A stretch of 64,000 nucleotides of DNA from Acidobacteriota bacterium (GCA_019639235.1 JAHBSG010000002.1:1-64000), one strand, 5' to 3'. Shown: positions 52,722 to 61,487, counted from the stretch's first letter. Translations and numbers: made by a program. The notes: generated by a model not told the origin, from the sequence alone.

Positions 52722-53957
52722 CTATTCGAGCATGTCGAGAACGGAGGCGGGTGATTTTGCCGCAGGCGGCGGTGCGATCGGGTCAACGACCGGAGCCTTG
52801 CCGTTCATTCCGCCGTTCAATCCACCGCCGAGTCCGGTCTGCGAGAGGTAATCCTCAGTAGAGGAAAGTCCCTTGAGCTGGAGTAGCAGGTTGTTCTGGT
52901 TGGTCGCGTAAGAAAGGCCGTCCTCGAGCGTAATGATCTGATCCTCGATCATCTTGCGGATGACCGAATCGAAATCCTGCATTCCGTCTATTTCGCCGTC
53001 GCGGATGGCATCGAGCAATGTCTTGCCTTCGCTCTCGCCCTTTTCAATGTATTCGCGCGTTCGCGGGTTTGACCGCATTACTTCGACCGCGGCGATCCGG
53101 CCCTTACCGTCCGCCCGCGGGATAAGCCTCTGCGAGACGATGTAGCGGAAGGTTTGGGCGAGCCGTGTCCGGATGACGCGCTCTTCGTTCTTTGGATAGA
53201 GCCCGATGATGCGGTCGATGGTCTTCGAGGCGTCAATGGTGTGCAGGGTCGAGAGCACAAGGTGGCCTGTTTCGGCTGCTTCGAGGGCGATCTCGGTCGT
53301 TTCAAGATCGCGCATCTCACCAACGAGGATGACCTTCGGTGCCTGGCGAAGTGCGGCACGGAGGGCCGAGGCGAAGTCCTTCGTGTCGTGGCCGACCTCG
53401 CGTTGGTTGATCGTCGATTTCTTGTGGTTATGAAGGAACTCGATCGGATCTTCAATGGTGACGATGTGATAGCTCTTCGTCTCGTTGATCTGGTCGATAA
53501 TGGCCGCGAGCGTCGAGCTCTTACCCGAACCGGTCGGCCCGGTCAGCAGAACGACGCCGTTGCGAAGCTCGCATATCTCAGCGAGTTGCGGCGGCAGATT
53601 GAGCTGCTCAAAGCTCGGTATGTCGTGCGGGATAACACGCATCACGATCGAATACGAGTTCCGCTGCTGGAAGATATTGACGCGAAAACGGCATTTGCCG
53701 GGCAGGGCATAGCTCAGGTCGGCCGTTCGAAAGCGGGCAAGGTTGGCGGCCGCTTCTGGGTTATCGCGAAGAAGGGCGAGGGCGATCTGCTCGGTCTGGA
53801 AGGCGGAAAGCCGCCCGAGACCCATAGGCGTTGCGGAATAAAGCGTGCCGTTTATCTCGATCTGCGGCTTTTGGCCGCACGAGAAATTGAGGTCGCTTAC
53901 ATTCTCTGAAACGAGCAGCATCTGCTCGATAATGGGTGCTATATCCAGCAAACTCAT
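52722..53957 (-). CDS. Type IV pilus twitching-motility ATPase, PilT/PilU-type
   Basis: A 411-residue secretion-superfamily ATPase that depolymerises pili. It has LLTGPTGSGKSSTLAAIIDQ (Walker A), IEDPIEFLHNHKKSTINQREVG (Asp box), VGEMRDLETTEIALEAAETGHLV (Walker B) and STLHTIDASKTIDRII. The C-terminus lacks the AIRNLIRE retraction motif of true PilT, so a PilU-like paralogue is more likely. A Gly/Pro-rich tail follows. No other pil genes are in the window. Confidence 0.9.
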   Translation of the reverse strand: MSLLDIAPIIEQMLLVSENVSDLNFSCGQKPQIEINGTLYSATPMGLGRLSAFQTEQIALALLRDNPEAAANLARFRTADLSYALPGKCRFRVNIFQQRNSYSIVMRVIPHDIPSFEQLNLPPQLAEICELRNGVVLLTGPTGSGKSSTLAAIIDQINETKSYHIVTIEDPIEFLHNHKKSTINQREVGHDTKDFASALRAALRQAPKVILVGEMRDLETTEIALEAAETGHLVLSTLHTIDASKTIDRIIGLYPKNEERVIRTRLAQTFRYIVSQRLIPRADGKGRIAAVEVMRSNPRTREYIEKGESEGKTLLDAIRDGEIDGMQDFDSVIRKMIEDQIITLEDGLSYATNQNNLLLQLKGLSSTEDYLSQTGLGGGLNGGMNGKAPVVDPIAPPPAAKSPASVLDMLE

Positions 53958-54050
53958 TTGAAAGGGTTACTCCTGAAGAGATCCGGGAAAGGCAGGGGAT
54001 GTGCCGGGAAGACTGTGCGGGTCGTTTGCGGACCGCGAAACGCCACAAAC

Positions 54051-54080
54051 ATTATTACCCGATTCGGCGTTCGGGTGCAA
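54051..54080 (-). promoter_or_regulatory. Probable promoter for the PilT-type gene
   Basis: On the minus strand TTGCAC (54080-54075) and AATAAT (54056-54051), 18 bases apart, lie about 90 bases before the start codon. The same 164-base gap also carries a small AATGTT-GTTG-AACATT hairpin (54091-54106). Confidence 0.5.
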
Positions 54081-54121
54081 GCATTATTTAATGTTGTTGA
54101 ACATTATTTTGCACTGGAGCG

Positions 54122-54760
54122 CTAGGACCGGTTCGCAGCAGTGTTGAGCAGAGCAAGATTTTTGGCGATATTTTCGCCCCCGGCAACCGCGGAACTGATG
54201 ACAGCGGCGGTATCCGCACCGGCTTCAATCACGGTTGCGATATTCGCCGCGTTGATCCCGCCGATGGCTACGAGCGGGACATTCGGCAGTGCGTTTCGTA
54301 TCTCGGCTAACTGCCCGAGACCGACCACGGGTTCGGTGTCTGGTTTCGTATCGGTCGGGAAGATCGGCCCGAAGGCGATGTAATCGACCGGTTCCCTTGC
54401 GGCCGCTGTTGCTTCGGTAATACTGTGCGTCGAAAGGCCGATGATCGCGTCCCGGCCGAGCAATTCGCGAGCAGCGTCCGGCGGAAGGTCGTCCTGGCCG
54501 AGGTGTACACCATCGGCACCGGTCATATTTGCGATATCGACACGGTCATTGATCAGCAAAATAACGCCGGCCTTGCGGGCCGCAGCGACGGCTTTCACCG
54601 CCTCCTTATAGAACTCCCCGGCGGGCAGGTGCTTTTCGCGAAGCTGGATGAGGGTTGCTCCCGCCGCGGCAAGCCGCCGCACCTGCTCGGCATGAGAAAG
54701 GCCGGAAAGCCTGCGGTCCGTAACGGGATAGACCCGTGGTAATTCAAGGCGAGAATGCAT
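54122..54760 (-). CDS. thiE: Thiamine-phosphate synthase
   Basis: A 212-residue TIM-barrel enzyme that couples the thiazole and pyrimidine halves of vitamin B1. It has LPRVYPVTDRRLSG, ATLIQLREKHLPAGEF, ADGVHLGQDDLPP, GLSTHSITEA and DYIAFGPIFPTDTKP, all typical, with the C-terminal phosphate loop VALGG-like VAIGGINAANIATV. It is 6 bases after rimI. No other thiamine genes are close and no TPP riboswitch was seen. Confidence 0.95.
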   Translation of the reverse strand: MHSRLELPRVYPVTDRRLSGLSHAEQVRRLAAAGATLIQLREKHLPAGEFYKEAVKAVAAARKAGVILLINDRVDIANMTGADGVHLGQDDLPPDAARELLGRDAIIGLSTHSITEATAAAREPVDYIAFGPIFPTDTKPDTEPVVGLGQLAEIRNALPNVPLVAIGGINAANIATVIEAGADTAAVISSAVAGGENIAKNLALLNTAANRS

Positions 54761-54766
54761 CGGAGC

Positions 54767-55297
54767 TCAGATCAGTGACTTAGTCATCAGGTAGCCGTCC
54801 TCGCCGTTGCTGTAATAGTTTTTGAGCAGTTGGACGGACGCATAGCCGCGGCGTTTATAGAGCTCCTGGGCGACGAGATTGCTTAGGCGGACCTCGAGCA
54901 CGACGGTCGAGACGCCTTTTGCCCGGAGAGCATCCTCCAAATGGGAAAGCAACCGGGAGGCGAGGTCGCGTCGGCGATGCTCGGGGGCGACCCCGATGGT
55001 CGTGATATGCGCGGCCCCGTCCGGGTTCATCATCGCGAAGATAAATCCGGTCATTTCGCCTGAGGGAGTAACGGCCCGATAGCTGAGCGTTTCGGGGTTA
55101 TCAAGCAGGTAAGTGAAGGTGTGGCGACTGTAGTTCTCACCGCGAGCGAAGCAGCGAAGATTAAGCTTTGCGACCTCGCGGAGCTGTTTCTTCGTCAGCG
55201 GCCGGATCTCATAAACGGTCGGCGGAGCAGGCGCAACATCCGCCCGACGCGGATCGGCGGCGATAAAAAGGTCACGCAAAGACTGAAGAACTGCCAT
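54767..55297 (-). CDS. rimI: Ribosomal-protein-alanine N-acetyltransferase-like GNAT
   Basis: A 176-residue GNAT protein. The acetyl-CoA loop is VAPEHRRRDLASRLLSHLEDAL, with ITTIGV before it and VLEVRLSNLVAQELYKRRGYASVQLLKNYY after, the RimI signature. About 35 residues precede the domain. The ATG at 55297 is chosen because the upstream in-frame ATG at 55327 overlaps queA and an AGGG site favours this one. RimI modifies S18 or other N-termini in the cytosol; the exact target is inference. Confidence 0.82.
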   Translation of the reverse strand: MAVLQSLRDLFIAADPRRADVAPAPPTVYEIRPLTKKQLREVAKLNLRCFARGENYSRHTFTYLLDNPETLSYRAVTPSGEMTGFIFAMMNPDGAAHITTIGVAPEHRRRDLASRLLSHLEDALRAKGVSTVVLEVRLSNLVAQELYKRRGYASVQLLKNYYSNGEDGYLMTKSLI

Positions 55298-55308
55298 ACC
55301 CTGAAACG

Positions 55309-56343
55309 CTAAAGGATCAGCATACAATCGCCATAGCTATAGAAACGGTAACCCGCCGAGACCGCATGCCGATAAGCCTTCATTATAAGTTCGTGCCCGC
55401 CGAATGTGGAAACGAGCACCAAAAGCGAACTCTTCGGTAAATGGAAATTCGTCAAAAGTCCGTCAATGGCTTTAAATTGGTGGCCGGGAAGGATCGTCAA
55501 TTCTGCTTTGCCGTTCGCGGGCCGAAACTCGCCGAACTCGGCCATCATGTTCTCAAGGGTTCGGGTGGTCGTCGTTCCGACGGCGATTATCCTCCGCCCC
55601 TCACGTTTCGCAGCGGCAAGCATTTCGGCGGCGTGTTCACTGACCTCATACCGTTCCGGGAGCACAGAGTGGCCGGCAAGGTCCTCGCTCCGGACCGGTT
55701 CAAATGTGCCGTACCCGACGTGCAGCGTTATTTCGCAGGTCTGAACGCCGGCGTTGCGAAGCCTTCGGAGCACATCTTCGGTAAAGTGGAGTCCGGCGGT
55801 CGGTGCGGCGATCGCTCCGCGTTTCTCCGCATAGATGGTCTGGTATCGCTCGCGGTCTTCGTCGGGCGACGCGAGGTCACGCTTGATGTAAGGCGGCAGC
55901 GGTGTTCGCCCGACGCGGTCAAAGTGTTCGAAGAGGTCGCCTTCGGCATTGAACCGCACCCTAACCATGCCGCCCTCACCGCGCTCGATCAACTCCGCGG
56001 AGAGTTCCGGGTCGAAAACGATCTGCTTACCGGGCTTCAGTCTCCGGGCCGGGCGGGCGAGAGCTCGCCATTCGTTGTTCCCGAGGTCATTTTCCAAAAG
56101 AAGCTCGACCGTCGCTCCCGTTTCGGTCCTGCCCATCAGGCGGGCAGGAAAAACACGCGTGTTGTTGACGACCAAAAGGTCGCCCGGACGCAAGAAATCC
56201 GGCAACCTTTCAAATTGGCTGTCATCAAAACTCTGCGCGTGCCGGTCAACGGCCAACATTCGGGAGGCCGAGCGCACCTCTGCCGGCCGCTCTGCGATCT
56301 GCTCTTCGGGCAAATTGAAGTCGTAGTCCGAGAGATTCTTCAT
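55309..56343 (-). CDS. queA: S-adenosylmethionine:tRNA ribosyltransferase-isomerase
   Basis: A 344-residue enzyme that builds epoxyqueuosine from 7-aminomethyl-deazaguanine tRNA and SAM. It starts NLSDYDFNLPEEQIAERP, with RVFPARLMGRTETGATVELLL, IAAPTAGLHFTEDVL and LHVGYGTFEPV. The ATG at 56343 is used rather than a TTG two codons earlier. It heads the queA-rimI-thiE cluster on the minus strand. A TACAAT at 56359-56354 could be its -10, giving a very short leader. Confidence 0.96.
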   Translation of the reverse strand: MKNLSDYDFNLPEEQIAERPAEVRSASRMLAVDRHAQSFDDSQFERLPDFLRPGDLLVVNNTRVFPARLMGRTETGATVELLLENDLGNNEWRALARPARRLKPGKQIVFDPELSAELIERGEGGMVRVRFNAEGDLFEHFDRVGRTPLPPYIKRDLASPDEDRERYQTIYAEKRGAIAAPTAGLHFTEDVLRRLRNAGVQTCEITLHVGYGTFEPVRSEDLAGHSVLPERYEVSEHAAEMLAAAKREGRRIIAVGTTTTRTLENMMAEFGEFRPANGKAELTILPGHQFKAIDGLLTNFHLPKSSLLVLVSTFGGHELIMKAYRHAVSAGYRFYSYGDCMLIL

Positions 56344-56354
56344 TAACAATTCAA

Positions 56355-56383
56355 TTGTATTGAAATTCGAATTGAAATATAAT
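56355..56383 (+). promoter_or_regulatory. Promoter of the repeat-domain protein gene
   Basis: TTGTAT (56355-56360) and a perfect TATAAT (56378-56383) are spaced 17 bases. The leader of about 130 bases has two hairpins: CGCCGAG/CTCGGCG (56412-56428) and GGGCCG/CGGCCC (56439-56462). Confidence 0.65.
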
Positions 56384-56517
56384 CGCAGGCGAATTACCAG
56401 TAAATTTTACCCGCCGAGATTCTCGGCGAGATCGATCCGGGCCGGCCTTAGCGCTTCGGCCCGACAGAAGAGAAGGTAAACGGCTCCGGCTAGCTTTACG
56501 AACTTAGGGGGAACCTA

Positions 56518-57561
56518 ATGATGAAAAGGAACTTAGTCTCAATTTTTGTGATCGGCCTTGTTGCCGGTCTTTTCACGGTCTTTTCGGCCATTGATGCGAA
56601 TGGCCAGGGACGCTATGTCGGCCAGTACTCGCGGGCACGGGTCGATCAGATCATTCGCGAAATGGAGAATGCGGCCGATGAATTTCGCCGCGATTTCCGC
56701 AATGAACTGGACCGCAGCAATTTGAGCGGCGGCCAGAAGCGTACCTACCGAAACCAGGTCGACAACTTTGAGAACGAGACCGACCGGCTGAGAAGCAATT
56801 TTGACCGGGACAATAATTGGTGGCGGAGCAGGAATCAGGTCCAAAGGGTCGTCAATGCCGCAGCCCCGCTCAACAACACGATGAACTCGATCGCCTTCCG
56901 CCGGAATATCGAGCGGCAGTGGAATCGGCTCCGGCGTGAAGTCAACCAAGTTGCTGACACCTTCGACCTTCCCGGTATCGCCGGCGGCGGTTGGCAAGGC
57001 GGTGGTGGTGGCGGCGGAGGCTGGGGCGGCGGCCAGACCGTTAACCCGCCGAACTGGGCCGACGGCACCTTCTATGGAACAGGGCCGCGCGGCGAGCAGA
57101 TCACGCTGACCATTAACCCGAACGGAAATGTGACCGCGAACATTAACGGTTCGGTATCATATGGGCGATTTACTCGCGGCAACTACATCAATATCAATGG
57201 TGCGGTCGCACGCGTAACCCGCCAGGGCAATGGAATTCTGACCCAGCGGACGGATACGGGAGAGCGTATTGCTTATACCCGCACCGGCGGCGGCGGTTGG
57301 GGCGGCGGCAACCAAGCATCTCCGCCTTCATGGGCACGCGGCACGTTCTACGGAACCGGCCCGGGCGGTGAGCGGATCACGCTTACGATCCAGAATAATG
57401 GCTCGATCACTGCCAACATCGGCGGTGGTATGTCATACGGTTACTGGATGAACGGCAATATGATCAACATCGACGGTGCCATTGCTTCGGTCGCAAGGCT
57501 CCGAAACGGCATCAGCACCCGCCGCAACGATACGGGCGAGGTCATCAACTATCGCCGATAA
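56518..57561 (+). CDS. Secreted protein with coiled-coil region and two tandem 65-residue repeats
   Basis: A 347-residue protein. A signal peptide (about residues 1-30, ending SAIDANGQ) is followed by an Arg/Asn/Asp-rich, charged helical stretch (REMENAADEFRRDFRNELDR). Then come two copies of a beta-rich repeat, WADGTFYGTGPRGEQITLTI and WARGTFYGTGPGGERITLTI, each ending near RxDTGExIxYxR, joined by Gly/Trp-rich linkers (GGGGGGGWGGG). The second repeat reads NNGSITANIGGGMSYGYWMNG. I recognise no family; it may be a surface or matrix protein. It has a long structured leader and a strong terminator. Confidence 0.85.
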   Translation: MMKRNLVSIFVIGLVAGLFTVFSAIDANGQGRYVGQYSRARVDQIIREMENAADEFRRDFRNELDRSNLSGGQKRTYRNQVDNFENETDRLRSNFDRDNNWWRSRNQVQRVVNAAAPLNNTMNSIAFRRNIERQWNRLRREVNQVADTFDLPGIAGGGWQGGGGGGGGWGGGQTVNPPNWADGTFYGTGPRGEQITLTINPNGNVTANINGSVSYGRFTRGNYININGAVARVTRQGNGILTQRTDTGERIAYTRTGGGGWGGGNQASPPSWARGTFYGTGPGGERITLTIQNNGSITANIGGGMSYGYWMNGNMINIDGAIASVARLRNGISTRRNDTGEVINYRR

Positions 57562-57580
57562 CGGATAGTTGAAAGCAAAT

Positions 57581-57618
57581 AAAAAGAGCGGCGTCCGGAT
57601 CGGGCGTCGCTCTTTTTT
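57581..57618 (+). terminator. Rho-independent terminator
   Basis: AAAAAGAGCGGCG (57581-57593) pairs with CGTCGCTCTTTTT (57605-57617) with one G-U pair, followed by T. The A run on the left lets it work for both strands, between convergent genes. Confidence 0.9.
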
Positions 57619-57690
57619 GATTCTGTGAGGACCTGATTTCTGCGAGGTTCACGGTTGAGCGGGCGGAACCCGAGCAAACGTTCGATCAAG

Positions 57691-58929
57691 TTATTCGAAG
57701 AAATAATGCGTTCGCGCAGTTACTATGAGGTCCGGCCGGTTCTTGACCGAGATCCTGATCTCCCTTCGCTTTCCATCCTTAACTTGGTTGCTTGGATGGT
57801 AACCGATCACGTATCGGTTTTCCATGACAGTAAAAATATTGGAGTAGACCGCCTTTGCGTCGTCGGGAGTCTCGATGAAATCAGCGAGACCGCCTGAAAG
57901 TTCAGCGACCCTGAACATCGTTTTCTGCCCAGAAAGTGACGCTTCGAGTTTCGAGTGCCCAAGCTTTCTGATTACGGGCGGCATGTCCGACTCATCGCGT
58001 AATCCATAGAATCGGCTGAACGTTCGCATTGACGCTATCGTATTTTCGTTCTGCACTTTCCGCGAAAGCCCGAGAACACGCCAGCCGACAATAACTGGGT
58101 AGATCGTCGCTCTTGAGCGTTCGATCGCTTCGCGTACATCGGCAAATCCATATTTAGAAATTGAACTAATCCCGGTGTACCTCATCCCGTTATTCATCAG
58201 AGTGGAGTAAGAAACCGGATACGGGTGCTCCTTATCACGTTTCATCCACATCGCGTGGGTACCGTCGCCTTGAAAGACAACAATACGTTGGCCCGATGTT
58301 TCCTCGAATAGTTCGTTCAGGACTGCCAAAAGGGAGTCGTACTCAGCATTCCAAACCCAGCCCCAATCGATCGAATCGAGGGCTCGATACAAAGCGGCCT
58401 TGTCCCCTGTAAATCCGATTCTCAGCTTTCGATCCCCAGTTACAATCGCTAACCTGTCCTGGTCGCCCAACTTCTCTATCAAAAGCTTTGCAGCGGCGAT
58501 ACTTTCGTTCGCATAAGGTGCCTGCCCACCAGAATTATCGAGTATCAGCACGATAGACCTCGGAATGTCATCTGATGAGCCGTTCGCAAACAACTCGACC
58601 GTTTGTTCTTTTCCATCCTCCGAAACAACGAAGTCATTCTTGGTAAGACCCTTAATTATATTTCCTTTATCATTCGAAACAAGAAAATCTACAACGACCA
58701 GATCGGTCTCCACGCGGATCGTTTCATCACTCGATGGCTGTTCGGATCGTCCCTGTTTCACGGGCTTTCGTTTCGGACGTTTCCCGTATTGTTCGAGGCT
58801 TGAACCAAATTCCGTGGTACGTTGCTCTGCCGGTTTTCGGGAAGATCTCCTATCCTGAGCTTGTATGCTGGGGAAAAGCAACAGGAATAGGGCGCAGAAA
58901 AGAGATAATCGTGCGAAAAACTTCATCAT
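57691..58929 (-). CDS. Secreted VWA-domain protein (Acidobacteria VWFA-related type)
   Basis: A 412-residue protein with a signal peptide (MMKFFARLSLFCALFLLLFPSIQAQ), a basic linker, a VVDFLVSNDKGNIIKGLTKNDFVV segment (a typical start of the Acidobacteria-type VWFA family) and a VWA domain with ILDNSGGQAPYANESI in place of a classical DxSxS, so the metal site is partly altered. The C-terminus YVIGYHPSNQVKDGKRREIRISV closes the fold. The gene is more AT-rich than its neighbours. A second such gene lies just beyond tRNA-Leu. Confidence 0.88.
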   Translation of the reverse strand: MMKFFARLSLFCALFLLLFPSIQAQDRRSSRKPAEQRTTEFGSSLEQYGKRPKRKPVKQGRSEQPSSDETIRVETDLVVVDFLVSNDKGNIIKGLTKNDFVVSEDGKEQTVELFANGSSDDIPRSIVLILDNSGGQAPYANESIAAAKLLIEKLGDQDRLAIVTGDRKLRIGFTGDKAALYRALDSIDWGWVWNAEYDSLLAVLNELFEETSGQRIVVFQGDGTHAMWMKRDKEHPYPVSYSTLMNNGMRYTGISSISKYGFADVREAIERSRATIYPVIVGWRVLGLSRKVQNENTIASMRTFSRFYGLRDESDMPPVIRKLGHSKLEASLSGQKTMFRVAELSGGLADFIETPDDAKAVYSNIFTVMENRYVIGYHPSNQVKDGKRREIRISVKNRPDLIVTARTHYFFE

Positions 58930-59083
58930 CTTGATTTACGTCGCCATAAATCACTTTAGCAAAATTTGATATCGCAGTGAAGAAAAACAGAACTAGGCCC
59001 CGAGGAATTGAGGCTACATCCCTCTTTCGAGGCGCTCAACTCTGCAATCTGCGATATTTGGATTTTACGCAAAGACGGTAGGT

Positions 59084-59170
59084 TGGTGCCGGAGGTCGGA
59101 CTCGAACCGACATGGGATTGCTCCCGCCAGATTTTGAGTCTGGTGCGTATACCAATTTCGCCACTCCGGC
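59084..59170 (-). tRNA. tRNA-Leu (anticodon CAA)
   Basis: The minus strand reads a full 87-base tRNA with acceptor stem GCCGGAG/CTCCGGC, anticodon loop CTCAAAA (anticodon CAA) in the stem CCAGA/TCTGG, a long variable arm as in type II tRNAs, a T arm with GGTTCGAGTCC, and an encoded 3' CCA (59086-59084). Confidence 0.97.
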
Positions 59171-59182
59171 GTGGAAACATTA

Positions 59183-59211
59183 AATATACGTGCCGCCCTC
59201 GGCCGGGTCAA
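59183..59211 (-). promoter_or_regulatory. Promoter of tRNA-Leu
   Basis: On the minus strand TTGACC (59211-59206) and TATATT (59188-59183) are spaced 17 bases, ending 12 bases before the mature 5' end of the tRNA. Confidence 0.8.
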
Positions 59212-59225
59212 GCAATGCGGGCGGC

Positions 59226-60374
59226 TTACTTTGCGGCACCGGGGATCAGCTTTCGGCGGGCCTCGACGATCAGCCCCGCTCGCTTTGAGGTGATGCTGAC
59301 TGTCCGCGTCCCGGTGCGTTCGGCAAAGGGGACCCGCGGCGTGTATGTAAGCAGATAGCTTGAGCCAATGGTCTGACCGACGAGTCGTGCCTTCTCTATC
59401 ATCTCGTCGAGCGTCTCGGGGATGATGATCGTCCCGTTGGTGTCTTCGGCAAGCGTTAGCAGGTTGTCTTCGGCGGTCTCGAGCTCTTTCTTTCGCTCGC
59501 GCATCAGGCGTAGATGCTTGCGGTCAACGATGATGGTCGGGCCGATCTTCGGAGCCTGCGCAACGTCCCGTGCACCCGGCGGAAGCTGGGCGGCTATTTC
59601 ATCCGGCAATGCCTTCGGCGGCGGCGATTTCGAAATGCCGCTTGCCCTCGGTGCGATGTCCATCGTTTCCATTCGCGTGTAGCTGATAACGTGGACGCTG
59701 ATATCCGTGCCGAGCATTTTCCGCATCGTTTCGCGGATCTTATCTCCGCGGGCGAAGCTATCGGTGCCGTCGGTGATCAGGACGAGGTGCCGATTCTCGA
59801 TGCCCTCCTGCATCATGAATTCGCGTGCAAGGTCGAGCGCTTTGGTAAACGACGAGCGGCGGCCAAACTTTGTCCGTCCGACGGCGGCAAGGCTCTCGTC
59901 CTTCTTGTCTGTCCACTCGGAGACGATCTCCGCCTTGTCGCTGTATTGCATCAAGGCGACCTGATCTTCGGTCCGCAGTGAGTTGATGACGGCAGCGGCG
60001 GTTTTGCGGGTTTGGTCGAGCGTTTTTACGGCGCGCAGCTCGCCGCCCGTATCCATAACGATCAGGACATATGCCGGAAGCCGACGGACACTCGTTGCCT
60101 GATGCAGAAGGTCGTTCTCGAGAATGACAAGGTCTTCGGCCTTTACGTCGGGGACAAAGCGTCCTGATTCATCGCGAGCAAGAAAGCTGACCTTGACCTC
60201 TTCGGTGATAACTCTGACCGGTTCTTCTTCGGGCGTTGGCGTCGGCTTTACGCGGCCGCTCTGAGCAAGACCGCCTGCGGCGAGCAAGAGTAATGCGGCG
60301 GCAAGTGCGGCAAACTTTGAAGTTCCGGCAAACATAAACCTTGAGATGCCCGGCATCGGGAAAACTTTGCACAC
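59226..60374 (-). CDS. Secreted VWA-domain protein
   Basis: A 382-residue protein (a second ATG at 60356 fits as well). A signal peptide ends near LAAGGLAQ. The sequence then has VKVSFLARDESGRFVPDVKAEDLVILE, again the VWFA-related start, VLIVMDTGGELRAVKTLDQT in the MIDAS position (Asp kept, Ser replaced) and LVLITDGTDSFARGDKIRE. It differs from its relative at 57691 in the middle, which has a Pro-rich insertion. These families are expanded in Acidobacteriota; their function is unknown. Confidence 0.88.
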   Translation of the reverse strand: MCKVFPMPGISRFMFAGTSKFAALAAALLLLAAGGLAQSGRVKPTPTPEEEPVRVITEEVKVSFLARDESGRFVPDVKAEDLVILENDLLHQATSVRRLPAYVLIVMDTGGELRAVKTLDQTRKTAAAVINSLRTEDQVALMQYSDKAEIVSEWTDKKDESLAAVGRTKFGRRSSFTKALDLAREFMMQEGIENRHLVLITDGTDSFARGDKIRETMRKMLGTDISVHVISYTRMETMDIAPRASGISKSPPPKALPDEIAAQLPPGARDVAQAPKIGPTIIVDRKHLRLMRERKKELETAEDNLLTLAEDTNGTIIIPETLDEMIEKARLVGQTIGSSYLLTYTPRVPFAERTGTRTVSITSKRAGLIVEARRKLIPGAAK

Positions 60375-60380
60375 GAGGAA

Positions 60381-61451
60381 CTAAAGCCGCGGATGCCGGC
60401 GGACAAAGTCGATCAACCGGCCGACGTAGTCCGCAAATCCAGGGCAGCGAACGCCGTGCGGTCCGAGCAGTTCATCAGCGGCCGAGGTGTCATACTCCTG
60501 CGTCACAAAAAAATATGGAACGCCGGCATGGGGCAGCCCGGTAAGGGTCGGCGTTATCGGCAGATATAAGCTCCACTCGCTCAATGATTTTGGCGGCGTC
60601 CAGATCGACGCCTTTCCGGTCAGCGAACGGGCGATCGCATCAAAGAGCCCGGCGGTCGTCAGCGGCCGCGGGTCGGCGAGGGCGATGGTCCGGCCAACGG
60701 CGGCCTCGTCGTAGCAGAGAGCTGTGATCCCATCGACAACGAAATCGACCGGGACCAGATTTAGGGTGACCTCATTATTGCCGACGTTGACCATCCGCAG
60801 GATCGAAGGAGCCCGGAGCAAATACTTGATGAGGTAATAAATGCCGTCGTACTTCACCGTCTCGCCCGTTTCGGAATCGCCGACCACGACCGAAGGCCGG
60901 AAGATCGTCACGGGCAGGTCGCCTTTAAGTCGCTCGACCTCCATTTCGGCGAGGTACTTCGTCTCCTCGTAAAAATTACGAAAGCCCGCATTGTGTTCGA
61001 GTTCATCCTCGCGAATGCGGCCCTCGCGTTTTCCGGAGACGTAACAGGTCGAGACATAGTTGTAGCGCCGCAGGCTCGGCAAGGAGCGGCAAAGCTCGTT
61101 GACGTTCTTGGTGCCATCGACATTGATGGCAAATGCCGGCTCGCGTTCGACCGCAAGGTCGTAAATGGCCGCCAGATGATGAACGTCGGTGGTCTCGCTG
61201 CGAACGGCTTCGAGGTCGTCGGCGGACATCCCAAGATCGGGCTTCGTGATGTCGCCTTCGATCAGGGCAAAGTTCTCGGCCGCGACGGCTGTATCGGCGG
61301 CGATCTTCTCAGCAAGCCGAGCGGCTGTCTCAACAAATTGAGGCTGAACGAGCAGGAAGAACTGGACATCCGGACGAGCCAACGCAACGACCAAACGGCC
61401 GGCGATGAAGCCCGGGAAGCCGGTAATGAAAATGGTCCGCGAAAAATCCAT
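60381..61451 (-). CDS. NAD(P)-dependent SDR-type reductase/epimerase (NAD_binding_4-like)
   Basis: A 356-residue Rossmann protein. It has IFITGFPGFIAGRLVVAL (dinucleotide motif TGxxGxxxG), HHLAAIYDLAVER, NVDGTKNVNELCR, YNYVSTCYVSGKREG and the catalytic FYEETKYLAEMEV (YxxxK form). It resembles thioester-reductase and fatty-acyl reductase type enzymes rather than sugar epimerases. It follows the second VWA gene and may share a transcript with it (6 bases apart). The substrate is unclear. Confidence 0.85.
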   Translation of the reverse strand: MDFSRTIFITGFPGFIAGRLVVALARPDVQFFLLVQPQFVETAARLAEKIAADTAVAAENFALIEGDITKPDLGMSADDLEAVRSETTDVHHLAAIYDLAVEREPAFAINVDGTKNVNELCRSLPSLRRYNYVSTCYVSGKREGRIREDELEHNAGFRNFYEETKYLAEMEVERLKGDLPVTIFRPSVVVGDSETGETVKYDGIYYLIKYLLRAPSILRMVNVGNNEVTLNLVPVDFVVDGITALCYDEAAVGRTIALADPRPLTTAGLFDAIARSLTGKASIWTPPKSLSEWSLYLPITPTLTGLPHAGVPYFFVTQEYDTSAADELLGPHGVRCPGFADYVGRLIDFVRRHPRL

Positions 61452-61469
61452 GCAAGTCTCGAAGAAAAG

Positions 61470-61487
61470 TTTTCCACATGTGGAAAA
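61470..61487. promoter_or_regulatory. 18-bp perfect palindrome of two DnaA-box-like 9-mers
   Basis: TTTTCCACATGTGGAAAA joins TTTTCCACA and its reverse complement with no gap. Each half fits the DnaA-box consensus TTWTNCACA. It lies between divergent starts (reductase at 61451, small protein at 61514), where an operator would also be expected. Confidence 0.55.

Noticed and set aside
54761..55300. TPP riboswitch for thiE
   Set aside because: thiE is preceded by rimI with a 6-base gap and no THI-box words (CTGAGA, ACCTGATC) were seen.
56129..56153. Palindrome in queA similar to the repeats in rluD and ileS
   Set aside because: The CCTGCCC/GGGCAGG hairpin encodes the conserved FPARLMGR motif, so it is normal coding sequence, not an insertion.
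55441..56346. A 301-codon plus-strand open frame opposite queA
   Set aside because: Its translation shows no family signature, while queA is fully conserved on the other strand.
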